NCBI RefSeq assembly: GCF_000321225.1
Contig: NW_004450323.1
Coordinates: 254,337 to 318,336, forward strand
Source of the DNA: Odobenus rosmarus divergens
Taxonomy: Eukaryota > Chordata > Mammalia > Carnivora > Odobenidae
Reading direction: 5' to 3'
Length of the DNA: 64,000 nucleotides
Shown: one piece after another, positions 37,933 to 49,920 of the stretch
How the letters are laid out: each line of letters starts with the position of its first letter
Position numbering within the stretch: position 1 is the stretch's first letter
The notes under the pieces: generated by a model
What the model was told of the DNA's origin: nothing
Databases searched by the model: none
The model's input: only the letters and a program-made list of their open reading frames with translations
Position numbers and translations under genes: made by a program

Positions 37933-38006
37933 GGCAGTGAGGAGGGTAAATCATGTATCTGTCCACCTTTTACCCTCCTCACTGCCACCTTGACAGATAC
38001 ATGATT
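37933..38006. repeat. Interleaved inverted repeats (A B A' B')
   Basis: Arm A 37933-37950 is exactly complementary to A' 37969-37986 (18 bp), and arm B 37949-37963 is exactly complementary to B' 37992-38006 (15 bp). Order is A, B, A', B', a pseudoknot-like topology rather than a simple hairpin. It sits in L2-derived text just after a SINE. Confidence 0.93.
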
Positions 38007-39081
38007 AAAAAAAGAAAGTTTACATGGGAATATACTAATCCCTGAGCATAGTGCTAAAGGGGGACTATTCGTGTCTTCTATTTTAAGTTATTTTAAAGCT
38101 AATAAGAAAGCACTTATATCTAGGACAAGCTGTTGGCAAAAATGATGTCATGGACAACTGTATTCTATTCTGAGTTCAGTTTAAAGATAAGAATAAAATG
38201 TCAGATTATTTTATTACCTGGAGGCATTAAAATATAATGAAATTATCTCCAGTGGAAAGTAAATCGGAATGCCAGAGCCAGGATTTGCCCAAGCTTATCA
38301 CTAAATCATGACCTCTGAGCCTCAGAATGCAGATAACAAGGGCACCACTATGGTCTCTAGCAACTGTAAGATCCCAAAGCATCATGCTGAGACTTATGGA
38401 AGACATTTTTTTTTGGAGTAGCAGTTCTCCTATTTACAAAGGACTCTTGTTTTCTACTACTTGAGTGTAGAGATTGAAATCAGTAATGTAGCATGTGTGT
38501 TTATTTTTCCTGTATTTCGAACCAGCCACTAGAACTTTCAATTTGCTTTTACCTATATTGAATTGCTAAAGCTGTTAAGGCAATGGTCACAGACTTACTG
38601 CAAACCCATATTTTGCTTGTTTAACGTAATGCTTAATTGATTAGAAAAAGAACAACAAACAACGACAACAACCAAAAAAAGGAAAAAAAATTAAAGGTTT
38701 AGAGTAACTGTCAGAAGAAATTCCAAATAACAGACAAGTCAATATTAGAGAGGCAGAGGGTATATTGAAAACTGTGAAGCCTTATGCATGCTTTCAGCAG
38801 GGAATCTACCATTTCTGTTGGATATGGTAGGAAACTATAACTTGAAGAGTGAGGGGAAAATTGTAAGAGTGTTTTCTGTTCAATGTTGTGATTTGAAATG
38901 AATGTTGTGTTGAAATGAATAGACTTGAAGCAGTGGTGTAGAATTTGACAGAGAGCATTCTCCCAGGGGATGATGGGTATTGGGTGTTATTTTATTAATT
39001 TAGTACACTCATAATTCTGTGGCATTTCACCAATCTCCTGGCTTTTCTCAAAGAACTGCAGATTGGATTTTGGAAACCATT
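38007..39081. other. Intronic DNA, no feature recognised
   Basis: Unassigned AT-rich sequence with an A-rich, low-complexity patch at about 38643-38695. Confidence 0.45.
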
Positions 39082-39268
39082 ATTTTTATTTTTATTTTTT
39101 TTAGAGCGGGGCTTGTTGCAGAGGGAGAGGAAGAGAGAAAGAATCTTAAGCAAACTCCCCACTGAGTGCAAAACCTCACACCGGGCTTGATCTCATGATC
39201 CTGAGATCATAAACTGTGCCGAAATCAAGAGTCAGACACTTAACTGACTAAGCCACCCAGGTGCCCCT
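39082..39268 (-). mobile_element. CAN-SINE, minus strand
   Basis: T-rich tail with TTTTATTT units, purine-rich middle, GATCTCATGATCCTGAGATC and the head AAGCCACCCAGGTGCCCC. The flanking GAAACCATT and GAAACCCATT are a likely decayed duplication. Confidence 0.92.
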
Positions 39269-40358
39269 AGAAACCCATTTTAAAGGAAAGTTAAACTGCT
39301 TCCAGGCAGCTTAAAAGGCAAATAGTCTTGGGAGGTGACTTCTAGCACTGACCCTGCAATATCCTTGCATTTTTCTTTATGCCAGTTTGTTAAAGCGGAT
39401 GATTAATTTTCCAAAATACATAATTCTGGTGTTGTGCATTTGAAATACAGACGTTGAAGTTAAGAAATTGCTTTGGGTCTTTGATTCTGTTTCTCTTCCC
39501 ATCCACCTAAATTAATGAAAATAAAACCTAGCTCAGGATATTAACATATGTTCCTGCCATTTGAAATCTTGACATAAGTTTATTTTCTAAGTTAACATGT
39601 ATTTCTCAGAGAAAATGCCACATGAATGGTAGTTAAGTTTGCAGAGTGCAAAATTATATTTGATAGGCAATAAAGCAGGATTATTTTTTAAATATATTGT
39701 AGACTCCAAAGCAATAATGAAATAGTCACCTTTTCTCATGGCATATGTATGTTACATCAGTCACAAGTTCAATTCAGAGCCCCTAGTCCTCAGAATCCTG
39801 TGCTGATTGGAAGGGGATTGGGCAGCATGAGGGATATAATCTTCCCAGGAGTGAGGTAGCATTTTTGGTTGTTTTTGATAGTAGGAAAACCCACAGCAAG
39901 GTAGTACAGATCTGACAGAAACTGGAGGGCCCAGTGAGAGGAGGGCTGAATGGCCATTATCAACAAAGTGGCCATTCATTTCTTGGCTATGTTCAAATCA
40001 GGAATTGCTTGTATTCTGGAAAAAAAAAAAACTTTTATATATTTCTGTGTACTTCTGAAAAGTTTGCAATAACATATTTTTAATCTTCTGGAAAGCTATC
40101 ACTATCAAATGTGATCAAGAAATTACCCCCAAATTAGAAGCAAACAATTGCCACGAAGTTCATGCCCTGAATAAATACAGAATCTATTTCTTTCTTGTCT
40201 TCTCCCCCTCCTCAACCATTGATATGCAGCACTGTTTGTCATAGATTATAGATTTTATAGAGCATCTGACTGACCACCAAATATGCAAATATTGCTCTGA
40301 GGTGAGATGATTATCAGAAAAATACTTTTTGTAACTGTCTCAAATATTTCATTTGATA
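39269..40358. other. Intronic DNA, no feature recognised
   Basis: Unassigned sequence with a poly(A) run near 40020. No exon was recognised. Confidence 0.45.
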
Positions 40359-40375
40359 AAGAAGGAACGTAATAG

Positions 40376-40573
40376 GGGCCGCTGGGTGGCTCAGTCGTTA
40401 ACTGTCTGCCTTTGGCTCGGGTCATGATCTCAGGGTCCTGGGATCAAGCCCTGCAGTGGGCTCCCTGCTCAGCGGGAAGCCTGCTTCTCCCTCTCCCACT
40501 CCCCCTGCTTGTGTTTCCTCTCTCGCTGTGTCTCTCTCTGTCAAATAAATAAATAAAATCTTAAAAAAAAAAA
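40376..40573 (+). mobile_element. CAN-SINE, plus strand, well preserved
   Basis: GGCCGCTGGGTGGCTCAG head, GGGTCCTGGGATCAAGCC, CTCCCACTCCCCCTGCTTG, TCTCTCGCTGTGTCTCTC and AATAAATAAATAAAATC tail. AAGAAGGAACGTAATAG at 40359-40375 and 40574-40590 is a perfect 17-bp target-site duplication, suggesting a fairly recent insertion. Confidence 0.97.
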
Positions 40574-40655
40574 AAGAAGGAACGTAATAGCATTTGTCTG
40601 GGCCTGTCTACTTTCAGCTAGTAATTATGCTACATATTTGTTGTCTTCCCAATCC

Positions 40656-40659
<4 letters not shown>

Positions 40660-40687
<28 letters not shown>
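40660..40687. repeat. (GT)n microsatellite
   Basis: About 13 uninterrupted GT units, a likely length-polymorphic marker. Confidence 0.95.
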
Positions 40688-40690
<3 letters not shown>

Positions 40691-41394
40691 TTTTTTAGAC
40701 TTGTGCAAACTTACTCTTGGACAATAGGCTTTGTTGTTTATGTGGTACAAATGTAGCATGATATTTACAAAAGAAGTACCTGGACCAGATGAGGTTCATG
40801 TGTAAGTATGGTGGTTTGGGTGCACATGAAGTACATTACAGATATGACTAATTCTAACTTCAAATTGGAATTTCATGCAGCTAACTCTTGGTTCTAATAT
40901 ACCATTGGGGGAAATATTGATTATATGAACAATCGAAAGTCACAGTTCATCCAAAAAGGCACACTAATTACTAATCTTAAACTTCTTCCCCTTTCAACTT
41001 TATTGTTAAAGCAAAAAGAACAAATACATGGGCAAATTTAGTTGACATGCTGTACCTCTCCCTTCTAAGCTTAGGTTCCCCTCTTTGAAGATGCTAACAA
41101 AGTGAAATTTCCAAGGGCAAGTGGCAAGAGAAGAAAAAAGGAAAGAAGGGGTATGAAATAAGTCATAACCTACCCAAGTAGCTTATTCAAAGAATGCATG
41201 TTTTTATAGTTAATTTCAGTGGCATCTGTAGATAATGGAAGTTATGCTTTAAATAAAAAAATAGATGTGGGCATGACCTCTTAATATACATTGTACTACA
41301 ACTAAATAATGTGCCGAACATATTTATGCAGATACTTCACTTAGCTTTACTCACATAGGACAGCTGAGGTTAAAAATATTTCTCCCTGTTTTTT
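40688..41394. other. Intronic DNA, no feature recognised
   Basis: Unassigned sequence with no recognisable element. Confidence 0.45.
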
Positions 41395-41630
41395 AAAGGA
41401 ATGATACAGTAGAAGGAAGATCAGATATCATTGTGGAAAATCTAAGTTCAGGTTTTTGTTTTTGCCACTAGCTAGAGTTGTATTCTTGAGCCAGTCACCA
41501 TTCTGTTATCCTTAATTTTCTCGTGTGTCAGTGGGGCTAGTATTTCTCGCAGAGTTGTTGGGAAAGTTAAATAAGATTATGTACGTGAAAATAGTTTGCA
41601 TCCTGAATGACAGTGTATTAATTTAGAGTA
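41395..41630 (+). repeat. MIR SINE relic
   Basis: Sense MIR order: TTTGCCACTAGCTAGAGTTG, CTTGAGCCAGTCACC, GTGTCAGTGGGGCTAG, CAGAGTTGTTGGGAAAGTTA. Diverged. Confidence 0.65.
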
Positions 41631-42069
41631 AGCTGATTTTATTAGAGTAATTTTTATTACCTTATTATTAAAATAAGCCAATATTTTTGCACATTTATTT
41701 ATATTACTAATATTAACAGAGAAAGAAATACATTTTTTCTTAAACCTTGAATGCATACATTTGCATTCTTATAATAATACATATAATGTTTGCCTTCACA
41801 TAACTTAAGGTTCGCTCAAACCACTTATTCTCACAATGCTAAGTGCTAGATTTGACTAGTTACTTCATGTAGTGAACGTAGTTAGTTTACTTCATGTATT
41901 TAATTTAATGAAATGAGTTGATTGGTTATTTAAGTGATATATAGATAATCCAAAGTGTGATCATCAAAATAATATATAATATAACCTTGAGATGTTACTA
42001 TTAGCTGGGTATAATAAAAATTAATATTTGTGTAAATCTGTTTTCTATAGGATTTTTTTTAAATGTATG

Positions 42070-42450
42070 CCTTTATATTAGGATGTGCTAAGTTATTTTC
42101 TGTCACAAACAATCCCCACGTCTTGGTGGCTTTACAAAATAAAAGGTTATTTTTTATTCATACTGCATATTCAGAGTGGATTGACAGGAGGGGCCTGCCT
42201 AATGTCCTTGCTCAGACACTAAGGGTGATAGCTCTTCCTCTTTCAGTGTCCTTTCCTGATCCGTTTGGCCGAGGGAGCAGAGCATGGGAAACTGCACACT
42301 GGCTAATTGAGTTTCATGTCAGTGCATACATAGTTTTCACTCACTTGACATTGGCCAAACTAACTTTTAGAGCCTAAGTGGGGAAATGCAATCCTACCCT
42401 TTGCTCAGAAGTACCCAGATATTTGGCGATAGCCCTAATTAATATCATAA
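42070..42450 (+). repeat. Ancient mammalian interspersed repeat, family unsure
   Basis: CTTGGTGGCTTTACAAAATA, CACTTGACATTGGCCAAAC and GGAAATGCAATCCTACCC resemble a common old repeat with the phrases CAGTGGCTTACAACAAC and ATTGGCCAAAGCAAG. I could not fix the family. Confidence 0.5.
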
Positions 42451-42904
42451 GCAAATATACTCATTGACTACCCCTCTTTTAAAGGTTACTTGATATTCAA
42501 ACAAACTAAACATCATAAGAAAATATATTTTATATTTTAATTTGCTTTCCCAAACTTTGTCTCCCTTAATGCCATCACTAGGACTTTTTTTTTCATTTTT
42601 CACATGTAATATTGACTCCTGTTGTATTATTGAAGGAGATTGTGTTCCCAAACCACCTCCCTATACAATGGTTTCATCAGTGAAACTATCTCAAAATAAA
42701 AATAAAAATTGATATGTAAAATTCTCATTTTCGCTTTTAGGCAGAAATTTTGCTGTTATTGGTGATATTATTTAGGGATTCCATTAGCATGTAGAATATT
42801 GTAGTAATGATCATGTAACAAGGTCAAAATCATGATGATAAAAACACTAAAAACAGGAAATTAAATTAAAAGACCAAGTTATTTTTGATGTAGAGGCGAA
42901 ATAA

Positions 42905-43098
42905 TGCAAGGGTCAGCAAACTATGGCCTGTGGACAAAATCCAGCCTGCCACCTGCTATGTAATTATTAGAGCACAACACACCCATTCATTTTAGTATTG
43001 TCTTTGGCTGGCTTTGTGCTATAACAGAGACCATATGCCCTGCAAAGCTGAAAGTATTTACTATCTGGCCCTTTACAGACAAAGTTTGCCAACGGTGG
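42905..43098 (+). repeat. hAT-type non-autonomous DNA transposon (MER class)
   Basis: GGGTCAGCAAACTATGGCC at the start and GACAAAGTTTGCCAACGG at the end are the mirrored termini. The interior has CCAGCCTGCCACCTG and TATCTGGCCCTTTACAGAC, a well-known mammalian MER element of about 200 bp. Confidence 0.82.
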
Positions 43099-43144
43099 AC
43101 TAAAGGAAAGAGTGCAAAGCAAGGAAAAAGGATAGAGTTTGTAA

Positions 43145-43330
43145 AGAGAAGCCCTAGATTTGAGACTTAGTTCTAATATTTATTTACCATGTGAATTTGA
43201 CTACATCAAAGAAATTTTCTGAGTTGTTTCCTCATGTGAATATTCTGAGTGGCTTCCTAATATGTGAATAACAATAAATGTGCTTGCGACCTCATAGGAT
43301 TTTATGAAAACTCTAAGAATAGTATATTTA
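43145..43330 (+). repeat. MIR SINE relic
   Basis: Blocks TATTTACCATGTGAATTTG, GAGTTGTTTCCTCATGTG and CTCATAGGATTTTATGAAAA follow MIR order in sense orientation. Confidence 0.5.
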
Positions 43331-43379
43331 ATAATGTCTAATAACTATGTACAAAATATTGATCATTTTTCAAGAATAT

Positions 43380-43555
43380 GCTGGGTTTTCCCCTCACTGT
43401 CCAATGAAGGTTGACATAGACCTTGTGACTCAAGTTCTATGAACCTCTGGAAGGTATGTGGATAAGCTTCAAGGGTTTATAATCATGCTTCCTGGAGAGA
43501 GGGTCCACAGTATGTATCATATTCTCAAAGGGGTCCACAATCCTTGAAAGGGTTT
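43380..43555 (+). repeat. Probable hAT DNA transposon relic
   Basis: Ends with GGGTCCACAGTATGTATC, ATTCTCAAAGGGGTCCAC and a degraded TTAAAACCATTGGCTTA, resembling the ATTCTCAAAGGGGTCC to AAGAACCACTG end of mammalian hAT relics. Confidence 0.5.
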
Positions 43556-44270
43556 AAAACCATTGGCTTAGATAATTTCTACTGTAATTTTCAGGCTGTA
43601 AAATATAATTTTTGCGGTACTGAAAATTGAGGGAAAACACCATATTAGAAACATAGCAGCAATATGCTCATGTAGATGCTAGCACACTAAATAATTGCTT
43701 GGAGAACTGAGGCTTGTGCTCAGAAGGAAACCATGAGAAACTGCAGTTCTCAAAATAAGAAAATCTTATTCTATTGCTGAGCTCTGAGTGATATTATAAT
43801 GTCAGATATTTTCAGTTCTTCCAAACTCCAGTATATTCTGAGTTGTTTTCTGTAAACATGATAAGAAATGTTCTATTTTAGAAGACTAGAGTGCCACTGA
43901 TCCCAATCCATGACATTCTGCATTTCAAAAATTCAGACTATGGAAAATAATTTTAAGAAAATGAAATTTAAGTGCCAGGAAAAGGAGCCAGTGTATTCCT
44001 TGGGCAATATAGTAGGGGCTGGAAATTGTAGATCTATGATAATAGAAAGGAGGTTGTTATAATAATGATACTCTTAATATGGATAATATTTGAAAGTAAA
44101 AAATAGCATAGACCTGATTATAATTACGTTTCATAAAACTCTTTGTCTTTCTGCAATGTTTCCTGCTTAACTTTTATAAATGTTTGCTGAAAGTCAGAAG
44201 ATGTGCCATGCCAATTGCCTTTCAAAATTCATAGAAACTCTAGGAAAGATAAAAATCAAGGCAACTCAAG
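43556..44270. other. Intronic DNA, no feature recognised
   Basis: Unassigned sequence ahead of the L1 target site. Confidence 0.45.
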
Positions 44271-44283
44271 ATAGGGTTTTTGT

Positions 44284-45069
44284 AGTTGAAAATAGAGCTA
44301 CCATACAACCCAGCAATTGCACTACTGGGTATTTACCCCAGAGATACAAATGGAGGGATCCGAAGGGGTACGTGCACCCTGATGTTTATAGCAGCAATGT
44401 CCACAATAGCCAAACTATGGAAAGAGCCAAGATGTCCATCGACAGATGAATGGATAAAGAAGATGTGGTGTTTATATACAATGGAATATTATGCAGCCAT
44501 CAAAAGGAATGAAATCTTGCCGTTTGCAACAACGTGGATGGAACCGGAGGGTATTATGCTAAGCGAAATAAGTCAATCAGAGAAAGACATGTTTCATATG
44601 ATCTCACTGATATGAGGAATTCTCAATCTCAGCAAACAAACTGAGGGTTGCTGGAGTGGTGGGGGGTGGGAGGCATGGGGTGGCTGGGTGATAGACATTG
44701 GGGAGGGTATGTGCTGTGGTGAGTGCTGTGAATTGTGTCAGACTGTTGAATTACAGACCTGTACCTCTGAAACAAATCATACATTATATGTTAAAAAAAG
44801 AAGAAGATAGTAGGAAGGGAAAAATGAAGGGGGGGAAATCGGAAGGGGAGACAAACCATGAGAGACTATGGACTCTGAGAAACAAACTGAGGGTTCTAGA
44901 GGGGAGGGGGTGGGGGGATGGGTTAGCCTGGTGATGGGTATTAAAGAGGGCATGTATTGAATGGAGCACTGGGTGTTACATGCAAACAGTGAATCATGGA
45001 ACACTACATCAAAAACTAATGATGTAATGTATGGTGATTAACATAACATAATAAAATAAAATTTAAAAA
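44284..45069 (+). mobile_element. L1, 5'-truncated, plus strand
   Basis: Starts inside the last part of ORF2. A frame from 44286 to about 44615 keeps the ORF2 C-terminal tail (MEYYAAIKRNE region) without a stop. The 3' UTR and A-rich tail follow. ATAGGGTTTTTGT at 44271-44283 and 45070-45082 is a perfect 13-bp target-site duplication. The element is too short to move by itself. It lies in the same direction as KCNK2 and carries its own AATAAA-like tail. Confidence 0.96.
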
Positions 45070-45269
45070 ATAGGGTTTTTGTTTATGTCAGTATAGAAAA
45101 GAAATAATATTCATTTGTGTGGCAAAATTATGCATGAGGAATTAATGGTATGCTCACTTAAAATCAAATCAAATTAAAAATTTAGTAAGGAGTACATGTA
45201 CATGATTAAACAAACACACAAGAAACAAATAAGCGGTATAAAAATTATAGAGTGACAGCTAAGTGTCCC

Positions 45270-45760
45270 GCCTGCAGCTGACCCCCCAATCTCATCCTCT
45301 ACACAGTCAACCACTGTTACTTATTATTCTGAACATCATTTGGGTGTGTGGGTGTGTGTGTGTGATTAACATATACGGTCCTTTATTTTACAAGTGAAAG
45401 CTGCTCTCTACTCTGCTATTTGTGCATAATAATGGTCTTGAAAATTTTTTCTTATCACTTCCTAAAGATTTGCTTTATTTTAGCAGCTGCATAGTATTCC
45501 ATTTTAATGATACATTGTATCTCTACCCCGTTGATGGTCATTAGTTTTTTGTCACTAGGAACAAGGCAACACTGGATGTTTAAATGTTATATAACATATC
45601 TATATACATATATAGATAATATAACTGTATCTGGATATATGTGTGTGTGCATATATGTCTATGATTTCACATTTCCTTGATCAATACCACTTTTTAACAG
45701 TCCTTCTGTTATGCTTGTTTTTTAAAAAATCATGATTGTGAATATTTTATTGATACAGTT
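45270..45760 (-). repeat. Ancient L1 3'-end relic
   Basis: AACCACTGTTACTTATTATT, GCAGCTGCATAGTATTCCATT, TGTATCTCTACCCCGTTGATG match old antisense L1 text (TGGCTGCATAGTATTCCATT). A GT-rich patch lies at 45343-45364. Confidence 0.6.
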
Positions 45761-46279
45761 ACAGATATAGATCGATCTTTTCTCCTGTATGGTAACATAT
45801 GATTAATAGAAAAATAGAAAAATGCAGAAAAGTATAAAAAAAGGAAAGTAACTAGCTATGACTACATTTCCTTATAGTCATGTTCCTGTGTGGGCTTACT
45901 TGATATAGTTGACATAGTTGGTATCATAATCACTGATTTTTTAGAAATATTTAACATGATCCTTATGGATATTATAAATTTGAGCTGTTCGGCATAAGAT
46001 ATCTGTCATTGGATAGGTTATTAATCTTTCAAATTAAAAACTAAAGACAATGGCTCAGATCTTTTAATATGAACTTCAAAGATCCAGAAAGTCATTGCTT
46101 AATCTACTTGGCATTTGTAATGGCTACTTGTTATAGACTGTGCTGTTTTACCACTGTAAAAGGGAAAAAACAATTTTGTTCATTATTCTCAGGCAACATG
46201 ATCCAGTCATCTAAATTGTATAATCCAACATATGTCACTCAAACTGTGAGAGAAAGAATTCAGCATGCCATATAAATAC

Positions 46280-46975
46280 CTAGTTATTATGAGGATTTAT
46301 CTCACAATTATTAGTTTATGTAAGTTGTCAGAGAGAGAGTTTTTTTCAGTGAAGCTACATGAGTGGAATAAATATTTGCATGTCTGCAAATGGCTTTCTT
46401 GCGTGAAAGATAATTTTGTCGGACATAAAATTCTGGAATCACAACTTTTCCCCATCACAACCCTGAAGATATTTCTGTATCGTCTTTTGGCATTTGCTGT
46501 TAGACAGGAGAAGTTTGATACTGGCCTGATTTTTCTTCCTTTATTAGTAACCTCTTTTCCCTAACTGTCTCTTTTTTTAATTGAAGGTGTTCTTTTAATC
46601 TTGCAGTGGTTTCTTTTATTTTGTTAGTTTTTTTAACCTTTGTTTAATTATATTTTTGATTATTCTATTCTAATAATTATGTTTTTCCACCTCCAGGGAC
46701 ACTGACAATTTTTGTGTTGTTCTTTGCTCTCAGTTTTCTCTATATATTATTTACTTTTTGAAATTCTTTCTACCTTTATTTTTTTGGTAATTCTAGACAT
46801 TCTTTTGTGTTCTGTAAACTGCAGCAATAGTTAGAATTTTTACTATTTCAGTTCTCCTTAATTATCTTAAATACAGATTTTAATTTTGTAATTGCACAGT
46901 TTTCTTTCAATATTATACTATCCTACCCATCTCTTTTTCTTTACTTAATTTTGCCTTTAGATCCCAGTGAATTCT
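46280..46975 (-). repeat. Old L1/HAL1-like LINE relic
   Basis: Antisense text such as CGTCTTTTGGCATTTGCTG, AGACAGGAGAAGTTTGATAC and TGATTTTTCTTCCTTTATTA matches the ORF1 zone of old L1/HAL1 elements. It ends near a poly(T) run at 46975-46993. Confidence 0.55.
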
Positions 46976-47104
46976 TTTTTTTTTTTTTTTTTTGGTGGCT
47001 TTACGCTCCAGATTTATAGATCTAATGCTTTATTCTCTCCTATCGTTGTTTCTAAACGTGTTCTGGGCTCTGCAGTATACCACTTTCAGAGATGCTCTCT
47101 TCCT

Positions 47105-47330
47105 CTTATTCATTCATTCACTTGGCAAATATTTATTGAGCAACTATTAAGTAGTGTCTAGATGGTTGGAATACATCAAGCAAACAGACAAAAAACTAGT
47201 GAGAGATTTAACAAGGAACTAAATTATATGGCATGTTACATGTTAATTATATAGCTGTGGGGAAAAAATAGACTAGGAGTGGGAGGTATAATTTTAAAGG
47301 AGTCTAAAAGGTGATATCTCTTTTCCAGTT
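47105..47330 (-). repeat. L2 LINE 3'-end relic
   Basis: CATTCATTCACTTGGCAAAT, TTATTGAGCAACTATTAAG and AAACAGACAAAAAACTAG match the antisense L2 3' end in order. Confidence 0.7.
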
Positions 47331-47951
47331 TTCTATATGACTTGCTTTCACTTTGGATCTGTGTTTTTAACTGGTGGACACAGAGTGGGGATGGAGGCCC
47401 AGAAGTTCTTTCTCCTTAATTCAATGTGTGTAGGCTTAGTAGGAGGATAACAGAAGTAGGGTTAGCCACCAATTAGTGCATTTCAGTTGACTTCCCTCTC
47501 CTGAGTGGAAAATCCTCCCATATTCTCCATCTATAGGCTCTGAATTGCTATAGAAACAAGGAAATAGTATTTTTTTTTTCTAGCTTTTGTTCTGAGCTAT
47601 CTTTGAGACAGTCCTATTACCTTCCAGGTTTGGGCTTTTCTAATGGACTGAATTTAGGGCAAAGGAGTCCACATTTAGGGCAAGGTCAGGCCTTTTCCTA
47701 ATTACCTCTCTTTTGCATGTGTTCATGCTTCACTTCAAGGTCCAATGAGGGTGTGCAAGAAATTAAGACGTAAGGAGGCTGCATGGTATGGATCAGTGGT
47801 TTTCATACTCCCTCCACACCCCCCACCCCCTGGAATCTTCTTTAAATTAAACCTTATGAATTTCAAACAGATATAAAACAGATAAATGGATCTATTTGTG
47901 CGAGTGTGAGTGTCTATGGTGGGGCGGCGGTGGTAGGTTGCTTCCATTGCA

Positions 47952-48060
47952 GGGCAGGACTTGGAGGTCAGACAGATCTGTATGTAAACGCTGGCTGTGA
48001 CTTTTGATTAGCCCTCACGTGTTTTACTTAACATTTCTGAGCCTTCGTATAAATAAGTCT
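47952..48060 (+). repeat. MIR SINE relic
   Basis: GGAGGTCAGACAGATCTG, GCTGGCTGTGACTTTTG, TTACTTAACATTTCTGAGCC: the front half of MIR in sense orientation. Confidence 0.65.
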
Positions 48061-48104
48061 TAAAACACCTTTTCCAGAATGTTACTTTGGGAATCAACTG
48101 AGAA

Positions 48105-48265
48105 GAAGATACCCATTTTTGGCTTAGCAAACCAAGGCATTGAGAGATTAAATAACATGCCTCAATCATGCAGCAAGTACATGGCATTAGTGAGGTTTTA
48201 AACCCACAGAGCCAAGCTACAGTGTTGGCACTTGTAACCTCTGACCTCTATGTTGCATCCTATCT
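48105..48265 (-). repeat. MIR SINE relic
   Basis: CCAAGGCATTGAGAGATTAA, ACATGCCTCAATCATGCAGC, GTTTTAAACCCACAGAGCC follow antisense MIR order. It forms an inverted pair with the MIR at 47952. Confidence 0.6.
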
Positions 48266-49733
48266 TGAAAAAAGTTGAATAGATATGTTTTATCACAAAT
48301 TGTGAGTGAACTGATGGTAACTTTCTCTCTCCCTCCTAATGGTTAAGGACTTAGTTCTAGACTCCACCTTTCTAGGTAAAGGGGCTATGCCATTGTTACC
48401 TTTGGAAAATTTACAAGTAATTGGCAGAAAATCGGCTTAAAAAGTCCTGGACTCTGATGTGCCCTTCAACACTCTTTTTACTTATAAATTCTAAATTAAG
48501 CAAAGTATGTCCATCTACCTTTACCATGTGTGTGAGAAAACCTTGTATGATATTTAGGCTAAACGGCCTTCCTGTTTTGATGTGGAGAATATGGTTCTTA
48601 AACATGTAAATGCACACTCTTGGTTTTCGTCTATAGTATATCTTTACAAAAAAATGAGATGCACAAATAAAATTATTTTGAGGAAATTTAATTTGTCAAA
48701 ATCGAAGAATGCATGAGAATCGAATCTTATAGCGGAGATTAATCTTAAAGATGCCAGGGGCTGTTGAATTTAAAGTGAATTTAATCAATGCCCCTTAATG
48801 GTTTAGGTGATGTGTTCTTTCATCTAAATGACCTGACTTCAGCTGTCAACACTCAGGGTCGCTATCTGCATGATTATGCATCTTTCAGGTAGGTTAGCTG
48901 CCACACTCTCTCTTCTTTCTGACACAAACAGTAGTTGATGAGTTTTGCATTACTGCCCCAAGGCAATAGCCAAAGCAAGCATAGTTCCTTAATTTCAAGG
49001 TAAAATTGTATTAAATATAGACATTTGGCACTTGAAAACTTTGCATTTTATGTCAACCTATGCTACCTCATGACCACCCAATACTTGGTCTGTTTTCCAT
49101 GTTTGTTTAATGAATGATGCAGTTAGAATTCTGTTGGTCATTTCAACTCTTAAATTTCCCAGTTTTGTTTAACACAATGCAGATGCCTTAGAAAAATTCA
49201 GCTGCTTTTTCTCCCTCAGTTCATGGCACTTTGTATTGTGAATATAGAAAACTAATAGGCCCTCTGAGACGAGAGCCTGCCTAGCAATCTTCTGAGAGAT
49301 GTCCTAGTAGTTCTTCCAAAACAACAGCCTCTGCTGTGATAGTTAGGAAGTTTACAACCCTTGCTCTTGAAGGTGGAGATACTCTGAGAGCTGCCAAAAC
49401 CTGCTTGGCTGTGTCAGTGAATGGTGAACTGCAGTAACTTCCGGCACTTCATTTCTGGGATTACTTTATTGGTTCAAGTAGCTATTTTTGTCTCACTGCA
49501 TAATCTGCAAAGGGAGGAACCTGAAAAGAAAGTGTGGGCTCAACTTCTAACTTTAAACATGTTTCAAGTGAAAAAGCAAAATCATCCTCAATGTCACCAT
49601 TATTTTTATCAACAACTGGCACTGATTCTGAGCATCGGTGGCAGTACCTGAGCCATGAAAGTAACTTTTTATGGCCAGGAAAGGAACTTGAGCTGGCTGA
49701 TACTCACTGACTACTCACCACTGTGGGCCAATC
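48266..49733. other. Intronic DNA, no repeats recognised
   Basis: About 1.5 kb of unassigned sequence. No splice-bounded coding segment was recognised. Confidence 0.45.
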
Positions 49734-49920
49734 ACCATACTAAGACCTTTATGTGTATTATATCACATAATCCTCATTACTCTTTTACAAATGGGGAAGC
49801 TGAGGCACTGAGGATTTTTAGTCACTTTCTCAGGAATTAGAGGGGCAAAGCTAGCATTCAAATCCAGGTATTTGGGCTCTAGAACCTAGAGTCTTAACCA
49901 TTATGCCATACTGACCTCGG
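49734..49920 (-). repeat. MIR SINE, well preserved
   Basis: TATATCACATAATCCTCATT, ACAAATGGGGAAGCTGAGGC, AAATCCAGGTATTTGGGC and GAGTCTTAACCATTATGCC: antisense MIR with all main blocks. Confidence 0.82.

Noticed and set aside
40376..40573. SINE heads here and elsewhere as functional tRNA genes
   Set aside because: They carry tRNA-like promoter boxes but continue into CT-rich and A-rich SINE bodies with target-site duplications, so they are retroposons.
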